Assembly: GCA_947471745.1 (NCBI GenBank)
Contig: CANJKZ010001038.1
Location: 62,001 to 126,000 of the forward strand
Source of the DNA: Closterium sp. Naga37s-1
Taxonomy: Eukaryota; Streptophyta; Zygnematophyceae; Desmidiales; Closteriaceae
DNA: 64,000 nucleotides
Direction: 5' to 3'
The notes under the pieces were generated by a model. It was not told the origin of the DNA. It saw only the letters and a program-made list of their open reading frames with translations, and searched no databases. The position numbers were made by a program, and so were the translations under genes. Below, one piece after another: positions 24,770-36,658 of the stretch. Position 1 is the first letter of the stretch, and the number at the start of each line of letters is the position of its first letter.

Positions 24770-24982
24770 TGTTGATATAACCAATCGATCAATGGATTAG
24801 GATAAGACCAGCTAAGAAGTATGGACCTTGTTAATAATAAGTTGAAAGAGAATAAGATGGTCAAGATAGAATTACAAAAGGATTAAATATAATTTCTAGC
24901 TGGCCATGTACTATGAGGGGTACATTCCCTTATAAACAGTTTTGCATTGCGATAGTAACTACGATTTTTGTTATCCTCGACA
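24770..24982. repeat. Possible solo LTR of an unknown copia-like family
   Basis: An AT-rich block starting TGTTGATATAACC and ending TATCCTCGACA, set in GC-rich surroundings, with a cttataaacag TATA-like run. No target duplication is visible, so this is a guess from the ends and composition. Confidence 0.25.
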
Positions 24983-25075
24983 GTTAGTGGGTTGCAGCGA
25001 GTAACCTCTGACGATAGTTGCGGGGTGGTCAATAGTCGCAACTATGCGGAGAGTCACTACACAACGGGAGTGGAC

Positions 25076-25213
25076 TGTCAGAGGTCCACTGGTGATCCCC
25101 GATTGATCCTAGGGAAGGGTTACAGGCATGTTGGCCTGGGGGGTTATGGGCGCACTGACCCGCCACTTAACAAGCCCTTTTATCCCAATGGTCTAGTGGT
25201 TGGGATTCTGACA
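25076..25213 (+). repeat. TRIM 5' LTR, 138 bp
   Basis: TG...CA ends. Near its 3' end it contains TGGTCTAGTGGTTGG, which fits a tRNA-type A box. Confidence 0.92.
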
Positions 25214-25282
25214 TGGTATCAGAGCGAAGGTCTCGGGTTCGAATCCCAGTGTGTGCACTTCGGGCATCCCAGTGCGGGGGGG
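25214..25282 (+). promoter_or_regulatory. TRIM interior: initiator-Met primer site, B-box-like motif, purine tract
   Basis: Primer site TGGTATCAGAGC at 25214. GGTTCGAATCC at about 25236 matches the pol III B box consensus GGTTCGANTCC. The interior ends in cggggggg beside the 3' LTR. Whether the A and B boxes act together is inference. Confidence 0.6.
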
Positions 25283-25420
25283 TGTCAGAGGTCCACTGGT
25301 GATCCCCGATTGATCCTAGGGAAGGGTTACAGGCATGTTGGCCTGGGGGGTTATGGGCGCACTGACCCGCTACTTAACAAGCCCTTTTATCCCAATGGTC
25401 TAGTGGTTGGGATTCTGACA
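25283..25420 (+). repeat. TRIM 3' LTR, 138 bp
   Basis: Same length and ends as the 5' copy, followed by tggac. Confidence 0.92.
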
Positions 25421-26399
25421 TGGACTACGGTGGAGGGTACGGAGTTGTGCGGGTGATCGTAGTGTTGTTCTAATGTTCTTACTGCTTGCTGTGTTTACAG
25501 AGAAGTTTTGGCAAGACTTTTCACTAAGGAATTGAAATGAACAACCTGCATTGAAAAGTTCATGGTACAATTGAGGCATGCAGAACAAAAGGACTAGAAT
25601 GGCAAGCAACACCTAGCAAGGGCGAAATCTGCCAGCGCAGCAGAAGAGCGGCTTGCCAACGCTGCAGCAGAGTAGTCTGCCAGCGTTGCACTGCACGCGA
25701 TCTGCCAGCACTGCAGTCGCAGGTGACTATCTGCAGTCGCAGGTAACTTTCTGCAGTCGCATGTTGTCTATCTACACAGATGTGTGCACCTACCAAGTAG
25801 GTGCAGGTTGGCGGTTTCACCGTCAGGCACATTGCGCAGGTGCCAGGTAGAAAACGTGTCGTCGGTTTTGCCAGGTGCGCACCGTCGACCACGTGATGAC
25901 GTTTCGCAGGTAGAACTTCGCCAAAACCTCCTGGGCGAAAGTTCGCACTCCTCCGCAGAGTTTCGCACAACTCTGCAACTTCGGTGGATCAGCTCGACAT
26001 CGATCGGTCGAACAACGTTCGACCCGAACTCTTCGATCAGAGTTCCTCGACCAGGATCGTCGACCAGCGCTCTTCGACGGGAGCGTGTCGACCAGAGCTC
26101 GTCGACCAGATTCTGTCGAGCAGAGCCTGCTTGACCGCAACTTCCGTCGAACTGCAGAAGCCCATTTCTTCTACCAATCCGTCAAGAACTTCCCGTCGAC
26201 GACGAGATCGGCTGCGCCCAAGCGAGGGCGGGGACTTTCTCTTCGACACTCCCCTGCCCAGCTCACGCTTGGGCACCCACACACAAGGTCCACCCAGAAC
26301 CCAGAGGGATAGAATACAAGGAGAAAATTCCTTCTACGTGCACCCAACATATAGCACGTAGATCACCGCACCAGCCGTGCAGAAGGGCACGGCACCTAC

Positions 26400-29300
26400 T
26401 GCTGCACCTCATCATCCCCGTCGCCCACGTCGGCTAGACGCGCCAATTGCGACGAAGCACCGGTTGAAAGCCGGGAAGCAGCGCCTTTGTCAGAAAATCC
26501 GCCGGCTGGTCGGAGGTTGGGATGTACTGCAGAACAATCTTCTCGCGCTTCACCATCTGCTGCAGCCATGCGTAGCGTCGCTCCATGTGCTTGAGGTTAC
26601 CCTTGAGCCCCAAGCCCTCTGCGACAGTGATCGCCGACTGGTTGTCCACGTGCAGAACAGTCAGCTTCCTTGGGTCGAGCAGTCGAACTCTGCAAGGAGG
26701 AAGCATAGACGGCGAGCCTCCTTGCCGGCTTCGGTGGCCGCGACGTACTCTGATTCGGTCGACGAGAGTGTCGCGCATTTGATGCGCTGGCTCGGCCAGG
26801 AGACTGCGGCTCCTCCGAAGACGAAAACGTAGCCGCTCGTGCTCGTCCGATTCTGCTTGTCACCAGCGTCGTCAGCATCTGCATAGCCGCCCAGACACAG
26901 CGACTCTGATCCGCCGCCGAACTCCAGAGCGGTGTCACGAGTTTCAGCGAGGTAGTGTAAACAGCGATCGACCTCACGCCAGTGGTTGTCAGTCCGCACT
27001 GTCACGCCGGATCCGAGCTTGCTGCAAGCGAAGGCAATGTCAAGCCGACCTTCTGCCGGTACTCTGCCTCCTCACGCGACTGAAACTCCTCGTCATCGAA
27101 CACCAGCTCTGCGTAGGCGTCAACGGAAACCGGTGTCCTCGGCACTCGCCCGGTCTGCTCCTTGTCGATGAAACACTGACGCAGCTTCTCGACGTAGACT
27201 TGTTGGTGAAGCCACAGCTTCCGCGCAGGACGGTCGCGCACGATTTCGAGCCCGAGATACTTCTCGACCGGGCTGATTTCGCGCAGCTCGAAGGCGGCCT
27301 CCAGCAGCTCCTTCAACTCCTTCAGCATCGCACTGCTACTGCTTGCGGCGAGCAGGTCGTCGACGTACACGAGCACCCAGCACGCCACCCCATCGTCGCC
27401 GACCTTGGAGTACAGCGCCTCATCGACCTGGCTCTTCTGCCAGTTGGCGCCAGACAGCAACTCGTCGAGCGCCGAGTACCACAGCAGCGGACTCTACTTC
27501 AGGCCGTACAAGCTCTTCAGCAGCTTGCAAACTCGGCCAGTTCCGTCGTTGAAGTAGTCGGGCTGGTACATGTAGAGGACGCGATCCAGCTTGCTCTGCA
27601 GAAACGCGTTTTTCATGTCCAGCTGCATCAGGTGCAGGTCAAGGACTGCTACGATGCTGAGGAAGATCCGCAAAGTTACGTAGCTCCCCACCAGCGCGTA
27701 CGTCTCGTCGTAATCTGCGCCGTAGACCTGCGTGAAACCTTTCACGACCAAGCGGGCCTTCTCGCGGGCGACCGTGTTGTCGACGTGGTACTTCGTCATG
27801 AGCACCCAGCGGTTCTTCATGATGTTGACACCGCGCGGACGCTCGACCAGCTCCCACGTCCCGTTAGAGATGAGACTCTTGATTTCCTCGTCCATGGCCG
27901 CTTTCACCGCCTTGCCCTTCCAGCTTGCCAATGCCTCTTTCACCGTCATGTTGGCGATGTCCCAGCGATGCTCTAGGTCGGCGTGCATGTCGGGGTCGAG
28001 CTCGGGCAGATCAACGTTGTCCTCTGCGTCGTCGAACAGGGTGCTGTAAGCCGTCGGCGGCAGACAAGCGTGGAAGCTCAGCTTCTCTGGCGGCTTGCCG
28101 ATGTCGGGGCGGGCAGATCGTCGCGGCTGCGCCTTTTCGACCGCGACCTTTACTACGCCGCTGTTGTCGGACAGCTCCCCTTCACCGCCGCCGGCTGCAC
28201 CGACGACTTCCACAACGTCGTCGCTCGACGAGTCGTCGTCGAACTGCTCCTCTGTCGGCAGCTCTTCTACCGACTGCTCCTCCAAGATCGGCTTCTCTGC
28301 CAACGGCTCCCCTGAAGCTGGCGCCTCTACCAGCGGCTTCTCTGCGGTCGGCGCCTTTGCCGACGGCTTCTCTGCGGTCTTCTTTGACGTCGACGGCTCC
28401 CCTGTGGTCTGCCGCTTCCCGTCGCTGACCTTCTCGGTGTCACGTCGGCCACCGGCGATGCAACCGGTCGGCGCCGCAGGCGACGCACCAAGTCTCCCCT
28501 CATCGCCGGCGGCCGACGAAGGCACAACAGAATGAGTTAGTGGGACTTCCTCTACGTCCTCGTCATCATGCTCGTCGACGTCGGCGAGCAAAGGAGGCAT
28601 CTATGAGGAGGAAGCAGGCAGGGGCAGACGGCGTTCTCGTCGAAGCTGGCCCATACTCTACCTTCCACTTCTCCATCGACAGGTTCTCGTAGAAGATTGC
28701 TTCGACCTTCGTAACCACTTTGTTGGCAGTCAGGTCGAGCACCTCCCAGCCCTTGCTCTCTGGCCACACTCCGAGGTGAAGACCCCAACAAGCCTTCGGC
28801 GCCAGCTTCCCGCCACGCTGCTGCTTGGGGACCATGAACTGCACCATGCAGCCCCACACGCGCGCCAGCGTCAGATCCGGCTTTTCCCAAACAGCAGCTC
28901 GTGCGGCGTCGTCCCCTTTGGCAGAGAAGCACGCTCGAGGCAGTTGCGAACCCAGACGGCCTGTCGTAGAGCGAGGTGCCACCAGTGATGCTTCACGCCC
29001 ATGTGCAGAAGCATCTTTCACACGGCCTCGACCACCGTGCGCATCTCCCACTGTGCCATCCCGTTCTGCTGCGGAGTGTAGGGGCACGTCAGATTGTGGA
29101 GGATGCCTTTGTCCTCGACGAGGTCGGTGAAGGCGCGACCGAGGAACTCCCCTCCGCGGTACGAACGCAACTTCTTCACTGTCTTCGACGTCTGCCGCTC
29201 CACCTCCTTCAGCCATTTTTTGAAGACGACCAGCACGTCGCTTTTCTCGTGATCGGCCTCACCCACACGTAGCGAGTCTTCCTATCCATCAGCAGGAGAA

Positions 29301-29450
29301 AATAGATGCTACCGTCATTGGCGGCCACCCAAAATGGCCCGCAAAGGTCGATGTGCACCACATCAAGCGCATTCTCAGCGTCCGATCCTTGGTCGAGGAA
29401 GGTGTGTCGTGCAAGTTTGCCGCCGACGCAGGAGGCACACGGCAGATTAG
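26400..29450 (-). pseudogene. pol part of LL-3 (integrase to RNase H)
   Basis: Read on the minus strand, from right to left: integrase (VFKKWLKEVERQTSKTVKKL, YRGGEFLGRAF, CPYTPQQNGMAQ; 29.27-28.9 kb), an S/E/P-rich linker (28.5-28.1 kb), reverse transcriptase (NRWVLMTKYHV, LDMKNAFLQSKLDRVLY, VLVYVDDLLAASSS; 27.85-27.3 kb) and RNase H (GYADADDAGDKQNRT, SSTESEYVAATEAGKEAR; 26.95-26.4 kb). It is closest to LL-1. A broken fossil with several breaks. Confidence 0.82.
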
Positions 29451-29575
29451 TGAGAAGAAACGAGGAATGAAATGACTAAGTGAAAGTTGGGTACAAGAAG
29501 CAAACCCTAGAAAACTGTACCCCATATGTGCTACCCCACTATAGCCTACAGTAGCTATGTCATATAAATCTGACA
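29451..29575 (-). repeat. 3' LTR of SL-5, 125 bp
   Basis: Minus strand TGTCAGATTTATATG to TTTCTTCTCA. Identical by eye to 36659-36783. Confidence 0.93.
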
Positions 29576-29790
29576 CACCCCCATAAGCAAAGTGGGGGAG
29601 AACAAGGGGTCACAAGACCAGTCAAGCAAAGCAAAGCAAAACAAGCTCAGGGTGGATCACAAAGTCACCACACATTCCGAGCACAAGTTCAAGGCCACAA
29701 GGCCAGTTCACAAGCAGGAGTACACATATATATAAAAAAAGGCTAGACAAACAAGAGCAGGTATATATATATGTAACAGTACAAGCAAGG

Positions 29791-32700
29791 TCAAGAGGTG
29801 AGCAAGTGAGGCAAGGTAGGCACAAGGCCCAGGTGAGTACAGAAGCGCTGATGGTCACAAGGCGCAAGTGCCATGGTGAAGATATCAGCAGTGTTGGCCT
29901 CAGAGGCCACGTACGCAAGACGCAGCTGACCACGCTGCTGCAGCTCACGAGCAAGAAAGTAGCGGAGAGCAATGTGCTTCGTTCTGTGCTCCAGTCGCTG
30001 CTCCCGACACAAGGCCAGCATGGCCTTGTTGTCTACGTATAGCACTGGAGGAGAACGAGGCAACTCTCCGAGGTCAGTCAGCAGGTAGGTGAGCCAGCGA
30101 AGCTCCTGTGCAGCCATGGCTCCTGCGTAGATCTCAGCCTCACAACAGGAGCCGAGAACAGAAGACGAGCGAGTAGCCCGCCACGAAACAGAGCCGGAAC
30201 CAAGGCTGAAGGTGTAACCCTGTGACGACCGCTGCGTAGCCTGGTCGTCAGCCCAAGAAGCGTCTGCGTGCCCAGTAAGGACCACTGGACTCTGCCCTCC
30301 AAGCACAAGCCCCATGCCCGACGTACTGCACAAGTAGCGCAACACCCTCTTCGCTGCAGCCATGTGCTCCGGTCTGTGTCTCCCAGGAGCAACATAGCGT
30401 GCAAGAATGCTAAGAGGGTATGCAAGGTCAGGTCGTGTGCAGGTCATCAGGTACATGAGGCAGCCAACAAGCTCTGGGTACGGGCCACTCGACTCTACGG
30501 ACTCATCCGAAGGCAGAGCTGAGAGCGAGTGGCGAGTAGGCAGAGGAGTGGCCTGAGGCGAGGAGTACGTGAAGCCGAAGCGCTGAAGGACCTGCTGCAC
30601 CATGTGTGACTGAGTCAGGGTAATGGTGCGGCGTGCTCTGTCCCGAGTGATCTGCAAGCCAAGGTAGCTGCGCAGTTCACCCAGGTCAGTGCACATGTGT
30701 CTCTTCTGCAGCTCGGACTTCACGTGGGCTAGTCCAGCAGTGTCAGCTGTGGCAAAGACCAAGTCGTCGACGTACACGAGGATGTAGAACGGCGGCAAAG
30801 AAGTGTCGGTGCGCAGAAACAGCGACGGGTCGGCAGTAGAGGGAGCAAACCCAAGAGCCGCAAGTGTAGTCCTCAGTGTGTCGTGCCACTCACGCGGTGC
30901 CTGGCGGAGACCGTAGACTGGCCGCCGTAGGCTCCACTGGGTGCCAGGAGGAAAAGACCCAGTGAAGCCAGGTGGGCGACGCAGCCAGATCTCCTCGTGC
31001 AGGCTGCCCTGCAAGAAAGCAGTGCTGAAGTCAAGAGAGTGTAGCTCGTAGTCACGGTGAGCAGCTACGTGCAGCAGTACCCGAAGAGTGGTCATCTTCG
31101 GGGTGGGAGAGAAGGTCTGAAAGTAGTCAACTCCCTGCCGCTGACTGAAGCCACGAGCCACGTAACGCGCCTTGAAGACAGGCGGAGAACCCGGCGGTCG
31201 CTTCACCCTGAAAATCCACATGCCACTGACGATGTTCGCCCCAGGAGGGGGAACAGCGTCAACGTAGGTGCCTGTGGACTTCCAGGAAGCCATCTCTGCG
31301 TCCATAGCTGCCTGCCACTGAGAGGAGTAGGGACCCTCTATCGCCTCCGCGTAAGAGCGCGGAGTCGGGATGTCAAGTGCATCCGGGTCTCCCTCAGGGG
31401 TAAGCAGTACGGACACGAGATGAGGTGAAGCAGTGGCCAAGCACTGGAACTCCTCCTGCCTGTCCTCAAGGACGTCCGTGCCAAGGGCACACTCACCCCC
31501 GACGGACGGAGGACAGACAGACTCAGACTCAGCAACAAGACTGGCGACGTAGTCTAGGCGACAGTGAGCAGCAAAGTCGACGAGCTCAGCAACTAGAGCA
31601 GACGCAGCAGTGGACTCAAAGGAAGGGTCAGTGACAACCGTAGCAAGGAGACGCGTGACAGTAGGACTGGCAGCGCGAAGAGAGTCCGACTCCGGGTCGG
31701 CAAGAGTAGGAAGAGAAGACTCAGGAGGAGAAGGCAAAGGGGCACGCAGAGGAGCAGTGGACGGACGCAGAGACATCCGGTGCGTGCCAGGGACAGGAGG
31801 AGGACGCTGACGCGAACCGCGACCACTAGTGCGAGCAGCACGGACAGGCGACGCAGGGCGAGACGCAGGCTCACGACGCTCAGCAAGACCTCCAGTAGGA
31901 CCAGTGTAGGGAGACGGAGCAGGCAGTGGGGAGGCCGGCTGTAACTGTAACTGCGACGGGACAGGCTGTGGACACTCTAAGGGAGGAGGAGGACTAGTAG
32001 AAGGCGGGAGACCAAGAACCTGCTGAAGGAGCGGAACGAAGTACGGCCGAGGCCGCGCGGCGACTCCAGACACAGGAGGGACAGCACCAGCACCCCCAGG
32101 GGCAGCACCAGCACCAGTAGCAGCTCCAGCTCCAGAACCCCCAGCAGCACCAGTAGTACCCCCAGCAGGACTGCCTCCAGGACCGACAGCAGTAGCCTCC
32201 GCGCCAACACCCGCAGCAACTCCAGCTCCAGAAGTACCCGCAGGTCCAGCAGCTCCAGTACTCCCAGTACGAGCACCTCCGGGACCCGTGGCACCAGCTC
32301 CCTCAGAAGCAACAGAACCTCCAGTACCCGCAGCACCTCCAGCTCCAGCAGCTCCAGTAGCTCGCCTCCAGCGCCGGGCAAACCACTCACGCAGCTCCTG
32401 GGGAGAGAGTGGCTCCCGGCGAGAGGGAGCACCCGGTGAACCGCCAGGCACAGCACCACCAGGCGTAGCACCCCCAGGCTCAGCACCTCCAGGCGTAGTA
32501 CCCCCAGGCTCAGCACCCCCAGACGCAGCACCCCCAGGCTCAGCACCTCCAAGCGTAGTACCCCCAGGCTCAGCACCCCCAGTCGTAGTACCCCCAGACT
32601 CAGCACCCCCAGGCTCAGCACCCCTAGGCTCAGCACCCCCAGGCGTAGCACCCACACGCTCAGCACCCCCAGAGTCAGCACCCCCAGGCTCAGCACCCTC

Positions 32701-34708
32701 AGCAGCACCAGAGTCACCAGCGACCTCGACAGGCTCAACAGCGTCTACCTGGGACACACCTGAAGGGGCAGGACCCTGAGGGGGGAGGGGGTCTACCGGG
32801 GGGGGACCTGGTACAAGGAAGAGCGGTGGCGGGGGGAGGGACGGAGTGCGGTAGGGGAAGAGGCGGTAGTAGGGGACCGACTCGTCGAACGTGACGTCCT
32901 GGGAGGACAGAACACGGCGAGAGGTGGGGTGGTAGAACTGCCACCCTGGGGCGTCAGGGGGGAAACCCAGGAAGACGCAAGGAGCAGCACGAGGGGACAG
33001 CTTGTCCGCAGACAAGTCGCGGACAAACGCCCGAGATCCCCGGACACGGAACGCAGACGCATCGCCAACCTTCCCCATCCACAGCAAAGCTGGGGAGGTC
33101 TCCGGCATGGAGACCCTGGGCTGAAGGTTGATCTGATGCGCCGCGTACCGAACCGCAAACGGCCACAGAAAATGGGGGGCAGCCGCATGCATCATGGACG
33201 TACGGGCGACGTCCATGACCATGCCAATGCGGCGCTCAGCAATCCCATTTTGCTGTGGAGAGTCCGGAAGCGTGAAGGTCTGGCGGATGCCTCGTGCACG
33301 ACAGTAGGCTCACAGAAGGCCAGAGGAGAACTCTCCGCCTCTGTCAGAGTGCAGACGCAGAACAGGAAAGTCCGAGCCAAAGCTCCGCCTGAGCTGGAGA
33401 CGAGCTGCGCGGATCCAGTCGATCAACACCTCAGTGACATCACCCTTGCTGCGCAAGGGGAAGACTGTGGTGTAACGCGAGTAGTCGTCAACCACCAGCA
33501 GGAAGTAGCGCTCGTGACCCTGTCCACGGACGCGGGCCGGGCCCCACACGTCCATGTGAAGCGTCTGCAGCGGGGCCTCTGTCGGAGGAAACTGGGAGGA
33601 GTGAGGGGTAGCCCGCTGCCGTCCCTCGACACAGGGGACGCAGGTAGGGCCTGGCCCCGGAGGAAGGGGAGGGAGGGACCGGGGAAGACCAGAGACAAGG
33701 ACACGGGAGGCCATGCTCCGGAGACGAAGCAGGGAGGGGTGGCCAAGGCGGTGGTGCCAGAGGAGAGTCTCGTGAGACAGGAGGCGACACGAGCAGGGGG
33801 CAGACTCAGGACCAGACCTGGACGCTGCAGCAAACACCTGACCCGACGCAGCTACCTGACCAGACGCAGTGACTGGAGGAGACGCAGTGGTCAGTGTGTA
33901 CAGGCTCGACCCCGGCCGACGTGTAAACGTGGCCAGGTGTCGGCCTGTCCGAGCGTCCGTGCAGTGGGTCACCCGCTGACTCGCAGGAGTGAACTGGTGA
34001 ACCCCCGCATCCTGTAGGTCAGCACCACTCACCAAGTTCGTAGAGAACGAGGGGAGGTAGAGACCAGACAGGGTGCCAGAGGGGGCCGCCGGACACGGGA
34101 GGACAGTGGAGAAGTGAGCAAGGACAGGACCCCCAGAGGGGTCTGCCAGGGAGACCGCAACTGGCCGGCCAAGCGGCGTGAGTGTGGTGCGGTCTCGAAA
34201 GAAGGAGCGAGAAGCCCCCGAGTCAAGTGTGAAGGTGTGGGAGGCCGAAGCCGACGCAGAACCTGAGAGAGCAGACTCACCAGCACCTGAGGGAGCAGAC
34301 GCACCTAGAGCAGCAGCCTCGCTAGCACCTAGAGCAGCAGCCTCACCAGTACCTAGAGCAGCAGTCTCAATGCCCGGGTCGGGCGGAAAACACCGGTAAC
34401 AGTCACCCTCATCACTAATAGTCACAGTATACACGGCAGCAAGAATAGCATCAAAGTCAAGGTCAAAGACAGCTACACCCGCCCTAGACAGCTCACCCCA
34501 GCGGGGGATCTCAGTGGCCTCAGGGAACTGGTGACGCCAAGCGTCCGTGAGGCGGCCAAAGCAGCGCTGGGTGGAGTGCGCACCCCCGCACTGCTCACCC
34601 GCGCGGTCGCCGGTGCGCAGGACGTAGGTGCACGGACCAGCACCCCCACCCCTCTGGCGTGCAGTGTACCACTCACGGAGCTGCTGAGGGGAGGGGACGT
34701 CACGAGTG

Positions 34709-34740
<32 letters not shown>

Positions 34741-35766
34741 CTGACCACCACCGGAGCTGACCCTCTGCGCAGCGCCACCCCGACCAGCTCCACCTCCTCC
34801 GCCGCCTCCTCCTCCACCGCCGCCACCTCCGCTCCCTCCGCCACCGCCGCTGCCTCCTGCGCCTCCACTGCCGCCACCGACACCTCCACCCCCGCCACCA
34901 CTCCCACCGCCACCCCCACCTCCTCCACCACCTCCACCGCCGCCTCCACCGCCCCCGCTAGCTCCTCCAGCGCCCCTGCCCCCCTTGCCCCTGCCAGGGC
35001 GGCGTCTCCCGCTAGGGGTAGACGCTGCCCCAACCGACTCCAAACCAGTGAGGTCGGCCGCAGCAGCAGAGGCAACAGAGGGCAAAAGAGGGGAGGGGGA
35101 ACACCCCTCAAAGATGGGGGTGCGAGGGTCACCACGAGAGGCTCCTACAGCGACTATGCTCTTTTCTGCTGCTAGGAGGGCCTTCTCGAGGAGGTCAACG
35201 GTGAGAGTGGTGGGACAAACCGAGAGGAAGTGGTCCCTGACTACGCGAAGGGAGTCAGGGAGACGGGTGACTATGTAGTAGAGGGTGATGTACATGGGGG
35301 GGGGGTTCTTGGCGCAGAACTCAGCAGGAAGCGCAGCGCGGTAGCGAGTGTCACTAGAGCGGAGGTGCGTAATGAGGTCAGCGACTGTGGGAAAGGCAGC
35401 AAGGTCAGGGAAGAGGTACGGTAGCATGAGGCGGCTCAGTGCAGCAGTGGCAGGGGAGGAGTAGCGTGCAACTACAGCGTCGTACAAGGTCTGAGCACTC
35501 TTGTACTGGCTAAAGTGCGCACGCTCAGAGGTAGGGAGGTGGCGACGCACAGCAAGACGTGCAGCAGCATCGCGCGTGGCCCACTGTGAGCGAACGGTGG
35601 CGTCAGCATCAGCAGCGGGGGCAGGAGAGGCACCAGAAGTGAGGTCAAAGAGGGAGAGGCCGTCTGCTCTGTCGCACTGTAAGAAAAGCTGCAGGTCATC
35701 TATCCAGACGTCAAAGTCAATGGCCCGACCCTCAGCGTCAAAAGCGAGGACACTAGGGGTAGCCAT
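29791..35766 (-). CDS. gag-pol coding region of SL-5
   Basis: Read right to left. Gag starts MATPSVLAFDAEGRAIDFDV at 35766 and contains WIDDLQLFLQ and a long glycine run followed by a glutamine run (about 35.0-34.7 kb). Next comes a Cys/His-bearing block CTYVLRTGDRAGEQCGG. Protease is FTLDSGASRSFFRD (about 34.2 kb); GAG-preintegrase is LLWHHRLGHPSLLRLRSMA; integrase is DVWGPARVRG, DDYSRYTTVFPL and LHSDRGGEFSSG. A linker holds about 20 GGAEP-type repeats (32.7-32.45 kb). Reverse transcriptase has GMWIFRVKRPPGSPPVFKAR, DFSTAFLQGSLHEEIWL and ILVYVDDLVFAT (31.3-30.7 kb). RNase H has HADASWADDQATQRSSQGYT and CCEAEIYAGAMAAQELRW (30.3-29.85 kb). Largely open over 6 kb; about one break. Confidence 0.88.
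32450..32712 (-). repeat. GGAEP-type peptide repeat in the integrase-reverse transcriptase linker of SL-5
   Basis: Fifteen-base units (gctgagcctgggggt on the minus strand and variants) encode GGAEP, GGAES, GGTTP and similar pentapeptides. The period is a multiple of three, so the frame is kept. Confidence 0.8.
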
Positions 35767-35839
35767 GACAGCAGTAGACTAGCAGTGCAAACAGTAGGGC
35801 GAGGGCAGTGCTGTGAGAGAGGCGCTGCTCTTACCGGAC

Positions 35840-36510
35840 AGGGCGGTTCGGGCGGCTCGGCTGCAGGGCGGCTCGGCGGCTCGGCGGCTGGGCGGCTGGG
35901 CGGCTCGGCGGCGGGGCGGCTCGGCTGCTGGGCGGCTCGGCTGCGGACAGGGCGGCTCGGCGGCTGGGCGGCTCAGCGGCTCGGCTGCTGGGCGGCTCGG
36001 CTGCTGGGCGGCTCGGCGGCTGGGCGGCTTGGCTGGGGCCGCTGAGAGGGCGGCGTCCGGGGCCGCTGGGAGGAGGCGGCGGGGCCGCAAAGGTAAGTGG
36101 CGGGGCCGCGGAGGTAGGTGGCGGGGCCGCACAGTGAGGTGGCGGGGCCGCGAAGGTAGGTGGCGGGGCCGCACAGGTAGGTGGCGGGGCCGCGGAGGTA
36201 GGTGGCGGGGCCGCACAGTGAGGTGGCGGGGCCGCGAAGGTAGGTGGCGGGGCCGCACAGGTAGGTGGCGGGGCCGCGGAGGTAGGTGGCGGGGCCGCAG
36301 AGGTAGGTGGCGGGGCCGCACAGTGAGGTGGCGGGGCCGCGAAGGTAGGTGGCGGGGCCGCACAGGTAGGTGGCGGGGCCGCGGAATGAGGTGGCGGGGC
36401 CGCGAAGGTAGGTGGCGGGGCCGCACAGGTAGGTGGCGGGGCCGCGGAGGTAGGTGGCGGGGCCGCGGAGGTAGGTGGCGGGGCCGCGAAGGTAGGTGGC
36501 GATGGGCGCG
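35840..36510 (-). repeat. SL-5 leader tandem arrays
   Basis: About 20 copies of a 21-bp unit (plus strand GTAGGTGGCGGGGCCGC plus a variable tetranucleotide) fill 36085-36505. A degenerate GGCGGCTCGGCTGCTG-type array fills 35.85-36.03 kb. They lie between the primer site and the gag start. Frames stay open on both strands because the period is a multiple of three. Confidence 0.85.
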
Positions 36511-36658
36511 ACGGGCGCGACGGGCGCGACGGGCGCGACGGGCCGAAAGGGCGGCGCGACTCGGGCCGGCGCAAAACGCGCTCCGGGCAGGAAAAAAAAA
36601 AAAATTCGTGGTGGTGGGCCCTAGGAATCGTTCCCACTAGGGAACCTGCTCGATACCA

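Larger units (their letters stand above)
25076..25420 (+). mobile_element. TRIM: terminal-repeat retrotransposon in miniature, complete (345 bp)
   Basis: Two 138-bp LTRs (25076-25213 and 25283-25420) start TGTCAGAGGTCC and end GGGATTCTGACA; I see one difference between them (cgccactt versus cgctactt). The 69-bp interior starts exactly with TGGTATCAGAGC, the classical site for initiator Met-tRNA, and ends with the purine tract gtgcggggggg. The target duplication tggac flanks it (25071-25075 and 25421-25425). The uninterrupted site gggagtggactacggtgg survives in the 5' LTR of the host element near 39.01 kb. It encodes nothing and must have been moved by proteins of another element. It looks whole. 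Confidence 0.95.
25045..26248 (-). repeat. 3' LTR of LL-3, containing the TRIM
   Basis: On the plus strand it runs TGCGGAGAGTCACTAC to CTTTCTCTTCGACA. Without the 350 bp added by the TRIM and its target copy it is about 854 bp; the 5' LTR is 899 bp, the difference lying mainly in the GTCGACC/CGTCGCGCAGAG repeats. Both carry ctgcagtcgcagg repeats in the middle. Confidence 0.85.

Noticed and set aside
25190-25262. Ordinary tRNA gene
   Set aside because: A- and B-box-like motifs are present, but the acceptor ends do not pair and the segment is part of a TRIM.
35779-36640. Arg/Trp/Gly-repeat and Pro-repeat frames over the SL-5 leader
   Set aside because: Products of the 21-bp leader array, not independent genes.
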